A stretch of 13,448 nt of DNA from Nitrospinota bacterium (GTDB taxonomy: Bacteria > UBA8248 > JACPRG01): positions 6,151 through 19,598 of the forward strand of contig JASLXW010000014.1 in NCBI GenBank assembly GCA_030740135.1, read 5' to 3'. This document shows, piece by piece, positions 6,687 to 13,416 of the stretch. The position numbers were made by a program, and so were the translations under genes. Numbering within the stretch: the first letter of the stretch is position 1; every line of letters starts with the position of its first letter. The notes beneath the pieces are model-generated. The model did not search any database and was not told where the DNA came from. It worked only from the letters and a program-made list of their open reading frames with translations.

Positions 6687-6955
6687 TCGGTTGCCTCGTC
6701 CTCGTCGGCCTGCTCATCAGCGCGGCCATCGGGAAGAAGCCGGGGGCTTTGATCTACCTGTTCGGGGCGGCCCTGTACCTTGCCCTTCGGAACTGGTCGG
6801 AAAGGTCCCAGGTCCCCGCCGCCGAGGAAGAGAAACCCTTCGCGGGCTACGAAAGCCCGGCGGATTGGAGACGGGCGAAGCGGATCGAGGGGCGACTGGC
6901 CTGGGGCGGGGCGGCGGTCCTTGGCTTTGCGTTGTATTTCTATTTCACCCGGTGA
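6683..6955 (+). CDS. Hypothetical small membrane protein
   Basis: This 90-aa product is not recognised. It begins with a hydrophobic region (about residues 2-16, MIGCLVLVGLLISAAIG), then a second hydrophobic stretch at 20-36. A charged middle (SERSQVPAAEEEKPF and SPADWRRAKRIEGR) precedes a third hydrophobic helix at about 72-88 ending YFYFTR. The alternation of charged and membrane parts looks like a real small membrane protein rather than a random frame. ATG 6683 has GAGGG about 10 nt upstream. The gene lies beyond the terminator at 6482-6525, so it would need its own promoter, and none is clear. It faces the disrupted thioesterase gene with 48 nt between them. Confidence 0.55.
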   Translation: MIGCLVLVGLLISAAIGKKPGALIYLFGAALYLALRNWSERSQVPAAEEEKPFAGYESPADWRRAKRIEGRLAWGGAAVLGFALYFYFTR

Positions 6956-7003
6956 GACCCCGCGCCGGGCGCTCGAGATCGTCGACAAGACGGTGCGGCG
7001 GCA

Positions 7004-7386
7004 TCAGGAGGCGGTCTCCGCCAGGTCCGCGCGCAGGGCCGCGGCCATCTCCGGCGGGAAGCGCACAGGGCGCATATCGGCGTTCAGAAAGGCATGGACC
7101 GTGAAGCCCTCGGCCAGCGTCTTGCCGTCTTCGTCCCGCGCGGTGTAGTCGATCCGGACGCGGGTCCGGCGGATCTCGCTCACCCGGGCCGCGACCGAAA
7201 CCCGGTCCTCGTAGCGGGCGGCATCCGGTAACCCTCTTCCTCCAGCCTCCGGTACGAAAATCCCAGCTTTCGGATCAGGTCCGTTCGGGCCGCCTCGAAC
7301 CAGATCCAATAGACCGCGTGGTGGGCCACGCCCATCTGATCGGTTTCGGCGTAGCGGACAACGACCTCGGACACGTGGGGGGACAA
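7004..7386 (-). pseudogene. YbgC/FadM-type acyl-CoA thioesterase, broken by a frameshifting deletion
   Basis: Two overlapping frames together spell one hot-dog-fold thioesterase. The first (7386 to about 7219) encodes VRYAETDQMGVAHHAVYWIWF with the family's catalytic Asp and conserved His-Tyr positions, and ends at EEEGYRMP. The second (about 7219 to 7004) continues ARYEDRVSVAARVSE and TLAEGFTVHAFLN to the normal C-terminus. About 11 residues expected between them, the strand before P-x-R-Y-[DE]-D, are missing and the frame changes. This fits loss of roughly 30-35 nt, not a multiple of three. Uninterrupted, the upstream frame runs into a TGA at 7180. The start is probably TTG 7386 with GAGGGAG 9 nt upstream; GTG 7374 is an alternative. 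It follows mgtE by 14 nt. An assembly or sequencing error cannot be excluded. Confidence 0.8.
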
Positions 7387-7395
7387 AGCGGCCGG

Positions 7396-7402
7396 CTCCC
7401 TC
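7396..7402 (-). promoter_or_regulatory. Ribosome binding site that decides the thioesterase start
   Basis: GAGGGAG on the minus strand overlaps the mgtE stop codon and lies 9 nt before TTG 7386. The next possible start, GTG 7374, is 21 nt away, so TTG is favoured. Confidence 0.45.
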
Positions 7403-8759
7403 AGATAAGCAGGACGGAGGCCGTCGTAAAGTAGATCAGCGCGCTGACGATGTCGATGGTCGTGGAGACGAAGGGCTGCGTCGCCACGGCCGGGTCGATG
7501 TGGAGCCAAGTGAAGGCCAGCGGGACCAGGACGGACCACACCGCCGCGGCCACGATTCCGATCAGGATGGCCAGACCGACCGTCGGGCCGAGCCACGGCG
7601 TTTCCGTGTAGAGCAGGGCGGTGACGCCGCCCAGCAGGATGGCGATGGCGAGCCCCAGCAGCACCCCCACCTGGAACTGCTTCCAGATGATCTGGATCCA
7701 CTGCGTGGGGTTCAGCCGCCCGGTGGCGAGCCCCCGGACCAGGACGGTCACCGACTGGTTGCCCACAATCCCCCCCATCCCCAGGATCAACGGCATGAAG
7801 GCCGCCAGGTAGACCTGGTCCGAGATGAGCCCGGAGAAACGGGCGATGACTTGGGCGGTCACCATCCCCACGGCCAGACCGACCAGAAGCCAGGGGAGAC
7901 GGTAACGCGCCACTCGGAAGGCCGACCGGGTCAGGATCTCCTCGTCGTGGGTACCGGCCATCTTGAGAATGTCCTCCGTGGCCTCGGCCCGGAGGACGTC
8001 GATGATGTCGTCCACCGTGACGATCCCGACCAAGCGGTTCTCGGGGTCCACCACCGGGACCGCCAGCAGGTCATACCTCTCGACGAGCCGCGCGACCTCC
8101 TCCTGGTCCGTGTCGGTGGACACCCGATAGACATCCTCCCGGCTCATGCCCTTGAGGGTGGCTTCCGGGGGGGCCAGGAGGAGTTGGCGCAGGGAGATCA
8201 CGCCCTCCAGGTGGTTGCCTTCGTCCACCACGTAAATGTAGAAGACTGTCTCGGCCTCGCTTTCCTTCCGGACGCGCGTAATGGCCTCGCCGGCCGTCAT
8301 GGCCTCATGCAACGCCAGACAGTGGGGCGTCATGATCCCGCCGGCGGTCTCCTCCCCGTACTGGAGCAGGTCGGTCACCGGATCGGCCACCGGCGCCTGG
8401 AGGATATCCAGAACCGCCTTGGCCTCCTCATCCGGCAGCAGGTTGATGAGGTCGGTCACGTCGTCGGCGTCGATTTCCTGAAAGAGCGCCGCCGCGTCCT
8501 TCGGCTCCATGGGCTCGAGGAGCTCTTTGGCCGTCTGATCGTCGCATTCGCTGAGTACCTGAGCCGCCCGCACCCGGTTTTCGATCAACCCAAAGGTCGA
8601 CCGCTTCTCGTCCTCGGCCATGTGTCGGAGGATTTCCGCCAGGTCCGCCGCGTGAAGCTTCTCGAGCAGGTTTTGGGCGTGCGCGGTTGCGCCCCGCCGC
8701 ATCAGCCGCCGGAAGGAATCCTGCGCGAGATGGAGTCTTTGTTCCTGGCTCTGGACCAT
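7401..8759 (-). CDS. mgtE: Magnesium transporter MgtE
   Basis: MgtE is a homodimeric inner-membrane Mg2+ channel gated by cytosolic Mg2+. The 452-aa product has the full layout: an N-terminal helical superhelix domain (about residues 20-125, with LLEKLHAADLAEILRHM and DADDVTDLINLLPDEEA), tandem CBS domains (about 130-255, GIMTPHCLALHE and GIVTVDDIIDVLRAEATEDI), then five membrane helices. PLILGMGGIVGNQSVTVLVRG, a MgtE pore-region motif, is present. So is IDIVSALIYF in the last helix, which holds the pore Asp. ATG 8759 is preferred over GTG 8783: GGGGAG lies about 8 nt before the ATG, while the GTG has no ribosome binding site. It is followed closely by the thioesterase remnant and preceded by a stem-loop. 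Confidence 0.96.
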   Translation of the reverse strand: MVQSQEQRLHLAQDSFRRLMRRGATAHAQNLLEKLHAADLAEILRHMAEDEKRSTFGLIENRVRAAQVLSECDDQTAKELLEPMEPKDAAALFQEIDADDVTDLINLLPDEEAKAVLDILQAPVADPVTDLLQYGEETAGGIMTPHCLALHEAMTAGEAITRVRKESEAETVFYIYVVDEGNHLEGVISLRQLLLAPPEATLKGMSREDVYRVSTDTDQEEVARLVERYDLLAVPVVDPENRLVGIVTVDDIIDVLRAEATEDILKMAGTHDEEILTRSAFRVARYRLPWLLVGLAVGMVTAQVIARFSGLISDQVYLAAFMPLILGMGGIVGNQSVTVLVRGLATGRLNPTQWIQIIWKQFQVGVLLGLAIAILLGGVTALLYTETPWLGPTVGLAILIGIVAAAVWSVLVPLAFTWLHIDPAVATQPFVSTTIDIVSALIYFTTASVLLI

Positions 8760-8801
8760 CCCGACGTCTCCCCGCGTGTCCACCGCAACACAATCCCGTT
8801 C

Positions 8802-8820
8802 GATTGCCCGGGAGGCAATC
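8802..8820. other. 7-bp stem-loop between the lipid kinase stop and mgtE
   Basis: GATTGCC (8802-8808) and GGCAATC (8814-8820) form a perfect 7-bp stem with a 5-nt loop. It begins at the last base of the kinase stop codon and ends about 43 nt before the mgtE start. No T-run follows on the minus strand, so it is not a standard terminator. It could be an RNA processing or stabilising hairpin. The 60-nt gap is too short for a full M-box (ykoK) Mg2+ riboswitch. Confidence 0.4.
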
Positions 8821-9761
8821 TATTGCGTATCCCGCGCCCTGTCAAACGCGCCGCCGAGAGACCCGAGGCGGGCCGTCGAACCGGGCGAAACCAGCGTCAG
8901 CACCGGCGCCGCCGCGGTTTGCAGCGCGATGTCGATCGGCGTGACGCCGTAATACTCGCCGTCCACCTCGACATCCACGGGATCGGACGAATCAATCCGG
9001 ACGGACACACCGGTGAGGTAGGAAACACCGGTCAGCTTCGAGACCCGCCTCCGCCAGCCCGCCCAGGCGTAACGGGCCAGCGCGGGGAGCGACCCCCGCG
9101 GAAACACCACCACGTCCAGGCGCCCCGAATCGCACCGGGCGCGGTCGGCCACGCTCAGGAATCCCGCGTACGTGAACGTGTTGGCCACAACGACCCACGC
9201 GCCCTCGACCGGCCGGCCCCCCTCCACGCTCACGCGGAGCCTCGGCGGCCGGTAACGGGAAATCGCCTTGAGGATCGGGAGCGGATAGCCCCCGAACCCG
9301 AGGGCGCCCCGACGCGTCCCGTGCAGGGCGCGGATGACCATCGCGTCCAACCCGGCGCTGGCAACCGCGAAAAACCTCCGCTCGCCGCCGATCAACCCCA
9401 GGTCGAGCATCCGCGTCCGGCCGTGTTGGATCAAGTCGGCCACGCCATGCGGGGTGCGGGGCAGATCCAGGTCACGCGCCAGCAGGTTGGCCGTGCCGAC
9501 GCCGAGGATCGCGATCGGCGTGCCGGACGGATCGGCCAATCCGTTGACCGCCTCATGGATCGTGCCGTCGCCGCCCGCGATCACCAGGCAGTCCACGTCG
9601 CCGCCGACGCTTTCGGCGAACGCGCGCGCGTCCCCCGAGCCGCGGGTCAGGCGCGTTGTCACCTCGCACCCTCGGTCTTGAAGGAGCCGCCCCAATTCCC
9701 CGACGCGCCGGCCCGCCCTCCCCACGCCGGCGATCGGGTTGCCGATAATCAAAACGCGCAT
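8820..9761 (-). CDS. Diacylglycerol kinase-family lipid kinase (YegS/DagK-like)
   Basis: This 313-aa protein belongs to the DagK catalytic-domain family, which phosphorylates diacylglycerol or related lipids with ATP at the membrane face. It opens with MRVLIIGNPIAG, the usual first strand, and has IAGGDGTIHEAVNGL with GGDGT at 63-67 and LGVGTANLLARDL (residues 86-98), both nucleotide-site motifs. The second domain contains VDVEVDGEYYG followed by a C-terminal beta segment, as in YegS and DgkB. The exact lipid substrate cannot be read from sequence. ATG 9761 is chosen; a TTG one codon earlier is possible. AGGCGG is a weak ribosome binding site. Its product, phosphatidic acid, is the substrate of CdsA, encoded in the other block. 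Confidence 0.92.
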   Translation of the reverse strand: MRVLIIGNPIAGVGRAGRRVGELGRLLQDRGCEVTTRLTRGSGDARAFAESVGGDVDCLVIAGGDGTIHEAVNGLADPSGTPIAILGVGTANLLARDLDLPRTPHGVADLIQHGRTRMLDLGLIGGERRFFAVASAGLDAMVIRALHGTRRGALGFGGYPLPILKAISRYRPPRLRVSVEGGRPVEGAWVVVANTFTYAGFLSVADRARCDSGRLDVVVFPRGSLPALARYAWAGWRRRVSKLTGVSYLTGVSVRIDSSDPVDVEVDGEYYGVTPIDIALQTAAAPVLTLVSPGSTARLGSLGGAFDRARDTQ

Positions 9762-9821
9762 CAACCCGCCTGTCCGGGAGCGAGTTCGGAGGAAGAGGAA
9801 TCGCGAAGCGCCCGCCCGAAA

Positions 9822-9837
9822 GGGCCGGCTTCGGCCC
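9822..9837 (-). terminator. Weak terminator candidate after the alpha/beta hydrolase
   Basis: GGGCCG (9822-9827) and CGGCCC (9832-9837) form a 6-bp G-C stem with a 4-nt loop in the 124-nt gap between the hydrolase and the lipid kinase. On the minus strand only TTTC follows, so termination would be inefficient at best. Confidence 0.25.
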
Positions 9838-9885
9838 CGCCGGGAAGAGCGCCCCCCGACACCCCGGGGATGGTTCCCGAACGAT

Positions 9886-10725
9886 TCAATCTTTCAGCGC
9901 CTCGAAGACCCGCCGGGCGGGTTCGGGGAGCATGGCCAGCGCGATGTGGCCCACGTCGTCGACGCGGACCTTCCGGACGGTCGGGGCGCTCCATCCCGAG
10001 GCGGAATCCTCGGGCACAAAGGCATCGAAGGGCGAATAAACCGCCGTCCCGTCAACAACCGGGGGGTCTTCCTCCAGCCACGCGAGGAACGGGCTCCCCG
10101 GCCTCATGTCCAGCCCGCACTCGCCCCATGTGAACACCCAGAAACCCATCCCCCGGTGCGGGGTCCCGAGCGTCACGAGATGAGCGATGCGGAGATCGTC
10201 GGGGGCCGAGCCACGGGCCTTCGCTGCGCAGGCCCTCGCGACGAGCCCCCCCATGCTGTGCCCGACGAGGTCCACGGCGTCGGCCCCCGTTTCCTGAAGG
10301 ACCTCGCGGATATGCTCGCTCAGCTGGTCGGCGTAGCGCCGGATTCCCGCCCCGCTCGGTCCGAAGCTGGGCAGGGTGATCATCGATCGGCCCATCCTCC
10401 GCAGCCGCAAAGCCAGGACCCCCAACGTCAGGCCCCGCATGTGATATCCGTGGCACAGGACCACGGGCCGATCCCCGGGCCGGAAGGAGTCCCGCACCTT
10501 CTTCTCCATCCGGAGCCGGCGGCGCGCCGGCGTCCAGATCCAATCCGCAATCCAAAGGACAATCAGAACGGCCGTGCAGATCGTCTCGACGAGGAACCCC
10601 CCGATCCCGCGCCACGAGATCCGGTAAAAGCGCCGCGACCAGTCGGGATCCTTCCCTTTTTCATAGAGACGAAAGGCGTAGGTCAACCCGACATAGGCCA
10701 GGAGGATCAAAACCGCGAGGGTCAT
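9886..10725 (-). CDS. Membrane-anchored alpha/beta hydrolase (lipase-like)
   Basis: This 279-aa protein has hydrophobic segments at about residues 3-20 and 43-63, then a cytosolic or periplasmic alpha/beta-hydrolase domain. VVLCHGYHMRG (88-98) is the oxyanion-hole region, GHSMGG (155-160) holds nucleophile Ser157, and GTPHRGMG follows from 187. Asp234 in SPFDAFVP and His260 in DDVGHIAL complete a plausible triad. The H-G and GTPHRG features are like triacylglycerol lipases and related esterases. The substrate is unknown; the neighbouring lipid kinase suggests an acyl lipid, by inference. ATG 10725 has AAGGGGAG about 9 nt upstream. A 13-codon frame with its own GGAGGT site ends on this ATG by a 4-nt overlap. 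Confidence 0.88.
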   Translation of the reverse strand: MTLAVLILLAYVGLTYAFRLYEKGKDPDWSRRFYRISWRGIGGFLVETICTAVLIVLWIADWIWTPARRRLRMEKKVRDSFRPGDRPVVLCHGYHMRGLTLGVLALRLRRMGRSMITLPSFGPSGAGIRRYADQLSEHIREVLQETGADAVDLVGHSMGGLVARACAAKARGSAPDDLRIAHLVTLGTPHRGMGFWVFTWGECGLDMRPGSPFLAWLEEDPPVVDGTAVYSPFDAFVPEDSASGWSAPTVRKVRVDDVGHIALAMLPEPARRVFEALKD

Positions 10726-10763
10726 CGGCGACCGCTCCCCTTGGGCGCGTCTTCAGCCTTCAT
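10722..10763 (-). CDS. Possible 13-codon leader ORF overlapping the alpha/beta hydrolase start
   Basis: ATG 10763 opens the frame MKAEDAPKGSGRR, whose TGA overlaps the hydrolase ATG at 10725 as ATGA. GGAGGT lies 3 nt before this ATG, a strong but tightly spaced ribosome binding site. Of the short overlapping frames in this window, it has the best translation signal. It could couple ribosome supply to the hydrolase, or GGAGGT may be chance in G-rich DNA. Confidence 0.3.
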   Translation of the reverse strand: MKAEDAPKGSGRR

Positions 10764-10815
10764 GGAACCTCCGAATCCCGAAACCCGGACCTTCGCATTC
10801 CCGCGGTGATGTCCG

Positions 10816-10831
10816 CCCCCCCCTCCCCCCC
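10816..10831. repeat. C8-T-C7 homopolymer pair between ddl and the alpha/beta hydrolase
   Basis: The plus strand reads eight C, one T, seven C; the minus strand (transcribed here) reads G7-A-G8. It begins 12 nt after the ddl stop. Such a run could form a G-quadruplex in RNA or single-stranded DNA, and is prone to length change. Confidence 0.6.
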
Positions 10832-10842
10832 GCCAACCCGGC

Positions 10843-11967
10843 TCATTCGTCGATGCCGCGCGCCGCCGCGAACCGGTCCAGGAATCGGCGTCGGGCGAGG
10901 CCCAAATCAACCAGGCGGCTGATTAACCCCGGATACGGGAGCCCCCCCGCCTCCCACAGCTTCGCGTACACGCTGGTCGCCGTAAAACCGGGGATGGTGT
11001 TCAACTCGTTCAGGTGCGCCGTGGGGCCCCCGGAGGAGTCCTCGACCAAGAAATCCACCCGGGCCATTCCGTCCACGCCCAGGGCCGTGTAAGCCCGCAG
11101 GGCCAAGGTTCGGACCTGATCGGCGAGGCCCTCTTCGACCGAGGCCGGGATGACGATCTCCGTCGCCCCCTCGGTGTATTTTCGCTCGTAGTCGTACCAG
11201 CCCTCCCGGGGGAGGATCTCCGCAAGCGGCGCGACCGCCGCCGGGGCGTCATCCCCCCCCTCCCCGGTCGTGTTCCCCAAAACGGCGCACTCGAGCTCGC
11301 GGCCCTCGACGGCCCTTTCCACAACCACGCGGTGGTGGAAGCGGAACGCCGCGGCCACCGCCTCGTCCAGGTCCCGTTCGCGGTCCACGCGGCTGATGCC
11401 CACGCTGCTCCCCAGGGCGACCGGCTTGACGAAAAGGGGCGGCTCGAGGTCCCGTTCCGCGAGCGCCCTTCGCACCGCCTCCGGATCGTCCCGGTGGGCC
11501 TCCCACCGCAGCGTCGCCCAATCGACCACCGGCACGCCCGCCGAGCGGCAGATGACCTTGGTCAATTCCTTGTCCATCCCGGCCGCCGACGCCGTCACGC
11601 CCGCGCCGACGAACGGGACCCCGGCCCACTCCAAAAGCCCCTGGAGGGACCCGTCTTCGCCGCCCGGGCCGTGAATGACGGGGAAGGCCACGTCGAACGG
11701 ATGGAGCGCCCCCCCCGGGATCTCCACCAGCGCGGGAGGACCGGGTTCGGGCCTCAGGGTGACGCGGACGCCCCGCGCGGAGGGGGGGGGGGCCTCCGGC
11801 GACTCCAAGAGGGTCCACGCCCCGCCGGTCCCGATCAAAACGGGCAGAATCAGCAGGTCTTCCGGGTCGGCGGAACGGGCGACCGAGGCCGCCGAGGCCA
11901 GCGACACCCGGTGCTCGGCCGACCGGCCGCCGAACAGGAGCGCAACTCGTCGGACGGTCGGGCTCAT
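10843..11967 (-). CDS. ddl: D-alanine--D-alanine ligase
   Basis: Ddl joins two D-Ala with ATP for the end of the peptidoglycan stem peptide. The 374-aa product is the longer DdlA-like size. It shows LFGGRSAEHRVSL at the N-terminus (residues 11-23), HGPGGEDGSLQGLLEWAG, GMDKELTKVI, FVKPVALGSSVGISRV in the ATP-grasp domain, YDYERKY, and HLNELNTIPGFT with likely metal ligands Glu321 and Asn323. Ser332 and Tyr334 follow in TATSVYAKLW. Arg replaces the common Glu in the EHxVS block, and Gly replaces the usual Tyr in HGPYGEDG. ATG 11967 overlaps the aldolase stop by 4 nt, so translation is coupled. An 11-base C run encodes a linker APPPS near residues 59-62. It lies outside any dcw (mur/fts) cluster. 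Confidence 0.95.
   Translation of the reverse strand: MSPTVRRVALLFGGRSAEHRVSLASAASVARSADPEDLLILPVLIGTGGAWTLLESPEAPPPSARGVRVTLRPEPGPPALVEIPGGALHPFDVAFPVIHGPGGEDGSLQGLLEWAGVPFVGAGVTASAAGMDKELTKVICRSAGVPVVDWATLRWEAHRDDPEAVRRALAERDLEPPLFVKPVALGSSVGISRVDRERDLDEAVAAAFRFHHRVVVERAVEGRELECAVLGNTTGEGGDDAPAAVAPLAEILPREGWYDYERKYTEGATEIVIPASVEEGLADQVRTLALRAYTALGVDGMARVDFLVEDSSGGPTAHLNELNTIPGFTATSVYAKLWEAGGLPYPGLISRLVDLGLARRRFLDRFAAARGIDE
11782..11792. repeat. 11-base G/C homopolymer inside ddl
   Basis: Eleven G on the plus strand are eleven C in the ddl mRNA, spelling Ala-Pro-Pro-Pro-Ser. The reading frame on both sides is that of ddl, so the length given keeps the gene intact. A one-base change would end it. 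Confidence 0.85.
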
Positions 11968-12734
11968 CCTGTCAGACTTCGGAAACCGGACTGGAGATCG
12001 GCCATGCCCTTGGAGAGAATTCCCGTCCCGTTGGCCGCGAGCATCCTCGCGCCCTTGCCCATCCATTTCTCGGCAGTGGGAACGTCGTTGGCCAGGATGG
12101 CGGGGACCTTGCCGGAGGCCAGCGTCGCCTCGAAGATCCTGTCGATGGCCTCTTCCACCTCCGGGTGGGTCGGATCTCCCGGGTGTCCCAGGTTCATGCT
12201 CAGGTCCGTGGGACCGACGAACAGGACATCGATCAGCGGGACCGAGGCGATTTCCGCCACCCGCTCCACCGCCTGCCCGGACTCCACCTGAACGCACACG
12301 AGGGTTTCTTCCTTGGCGGCGGCCAGGTATTCGGCGGGCTTCCAGAGGCCGTAGCGCGCCGCGCGGATGGAGAAGGCGATCCCGCGGATACCGTCGGGCG
12401 GATAGTGGGCGGCGGCGCCGGCCCGTTGGGCTTCCTCTTTGGAGTTCACCTGGGGGACGAGGACCCCCGAGGCGCCGGCGTCCAGGGCGCGCAGGATCTG
12501 CGTCCGCTCCGAGGAGGTCACCCGGACGAGGGCCTCGGTCCCGCCCGCTTCGGCGGCCCGGACCATCCCCACGGCGCTCTCCGAATGTCCGGGCCCGTGC
12601 TCGGTGTCCGCAAAGACAAAGTCGAACCCGGCCCAGCCGGCGATTTCCGCCATGGGCGGGGCGGGGATGCCCAGAAACACGCCGAACAGCGTTTCTCCCG
12701 CGTTCAGGCGCGCCTTCAGTCGATGATGGGCCAT
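11964..12734 (-). CDS. HpcH/HpaI-family aldolase
   Basis: This is a 256-aa class II (divalent-metal) pyruvate aldolase of the HpcH/HpaI family, which cleaves or forms 2-keto-3-deoxy acids. Visible active-site residues are Asp43 and His46 in DTEHGPGHSES, Arg71 in LVRV, and metal ligands Glu151 in VQVES and Asp177 in FVGPTDLS. GVLVPQVNSKEEA and PPDGIRG are also typical. The length matches HpaI (about 260 aa). The substrate (hydroxy-ketoheptanedioate, ketodeoxyglucarate, ketodeoxyrhamnonate or other) cannot be read from sequence. ATG 12734 has AAAGGA about 6 nt upstream. It lies 31 nt after the isochorismatase-family gene, and its stop overlaps the ddl start, so the three are probably co-transcribed. 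Confidence 0.93.
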   Translation of the reverse strand: MAHHRLKARLNAGETLFGVFLGIPAPPMAEIAGWAGFDFVFADTEHGPGHSESAVGMVRAAEAGGTEALVRVTSSERTQILRALDAGASGVLVPQVNSKEEAQRAGAAAHYPPDGIRGIAFSIRAARYGLWKPAEYLAAAKEETLVCVQVESGQAVERVAEIASVPLIDVLFVGPTDLSMNLGHPGDPTHPEVEEAIDRIFEATLASGKVPAILANDVPTAEKWMGKGARMLAANGTGILSKGMADLQSGFRSLTG

Positions 12735-12765
12735 GATTTTCCTTTCGAGGCGTCCCGCTTGGGCG

Positions 12766-13344
12766 CTACTTCAGGAGGGGGGCCATGAATTTAAAATCGT
12801 CCGTCCCGGCGACGCGGAGGACGTCGAAGACGACGGTCTCCGTGGAGGTGATGACCGCCCCGGCCCTTTCCATCAGCCGCAGGCCGACCTCCCAATTGGA
12901 AGCGGTCCGAGAGCAGACGGCGTCCGAAGGCACGTGGACGTTCAATCCCGAGTCCAGCAGGTCGCAGACGGTCTGGAAAACGCAAACGTGCGTCTCGGTC
13001 CCGGCGACCACGACGTCCCGGGTCCGATTCGCCGTGATCCGGTCCATGAACCCCGATGCCCCGCAGGAGCTGAAGGCGATCTTCTCCACCGGGCGAAAAT
13101 CGGCGACGGCGTCCCGGACCTCGGGGATGGTGCGGCCCAACCCCTTGGGGTATTGCTCGGTCGCCACGGCGGGGAAACCCATCCGCCCGGACAAGGTCAG
13201 CAGAATCCCGACGTTGCAGATGGTTCGGTCGCGGGCTTCCTCGGGCATGGCGGCCATCAGGCGCTCCTGCATATCCACCACAACCAGCGCCGTCCTGTCA
13301 GCCGCCAACCGGACCCGCGAGCCACCGTCCTCGCTGTCCGCCAT
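12766..13344 (-). CDS. Isochorismatase-family cysteine hydrolase
   Basis: This 192-aa protein has the isochorismatase-like fold with the full Asp-Lys-Cys set: Asp24 in VVDMQERL, Lys88 in PVEKIAFSSC, and nucleophile Cys121 in GTETHVCVFQT. TEQYPKGLG (residues 62-70) is typical of the YcaC/ISOC1-ISOC2 subgroup, most of which have unknown substrates. A true isochorismatase (EntB-like, followed by a carrier domain) is unlikely. ATG 13344 has AAAGGGGAG about 5 nt upstream. The frame stays open to a TTG at 13386, but that has no ribosome binding site and lies in the presumed leader. It is the first gene of the minus-strand block, preceded by a candidate promoter with two dyads. Confidence 0.92.
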   Translation of the reverse strand: MADSEDGGSRVRLAADRTALVVVDMQERLMAAMPEEARDRTICNVGILLTLSGRMGFPAVATEQYPKGLGRTIPEVRDAVADFRPVEKIAFSSCGASGFMDRITANRTRDVVVAGTETHVCVFQTVCDLLDSGLNVHVPSDAVCSRTASNWEVGLRLMERAGAVITSTETVVFDVLRVAGTDDFKFMAPLLK

Positions 13345-13386
13345 TTCGGCTCCCCTTTCTCCTGAATGGATATTTCGATGGACCAA

Positions 13387-13409
13387 AACGCCAAAAGTCT
13401 CAAGGCGTT
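13387..13409. repeat. Inverted repeat AACGCC-N11-GGCGTT upstream of the isochorismatase-family gene
   Basis: AACGCC (13387-13392) and GGCGTT (13404-13409) are perfect 6-bp half-sites with an 11-nt AT-richer spacer. Half-site centres are 17 nt apart, under two helical turns. The repeat covers the expected transcription start and early leader, a common repressor position. It could also be a leader-RNA hairpin. Confidence 0.4.
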
Positions 13410-13416
13410 ACACCGA

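Noticed and set aside
8760..8820. M-box Mg2+ riboswitch before mgtE
   Set aside because: The gap is only 60 nt and holds a single short hairpin; the M-box is considerably longer.
7500..10133. 877-codon open frame on the plus strand opposite mgtE and the lipid kinase
   Set aside because: It is antisense to two clear genes, has a His/Arg/Gly/Pro-biased composition with no motif, and crosses their intergenic gap. It is a compositional shadow.
10816..10831. Start of a CRISPR array or other tandem repeat
   Set aside because: It is a single homopolymer pair. No repeated unit with spacers is present here or elsewhere in the window.
11014..12291. 425-codon open frame antisense to ddl and the aldolase
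   Set aside because: It lies entirely opposite two genes with complete catalytic motifs; it shows no family features.
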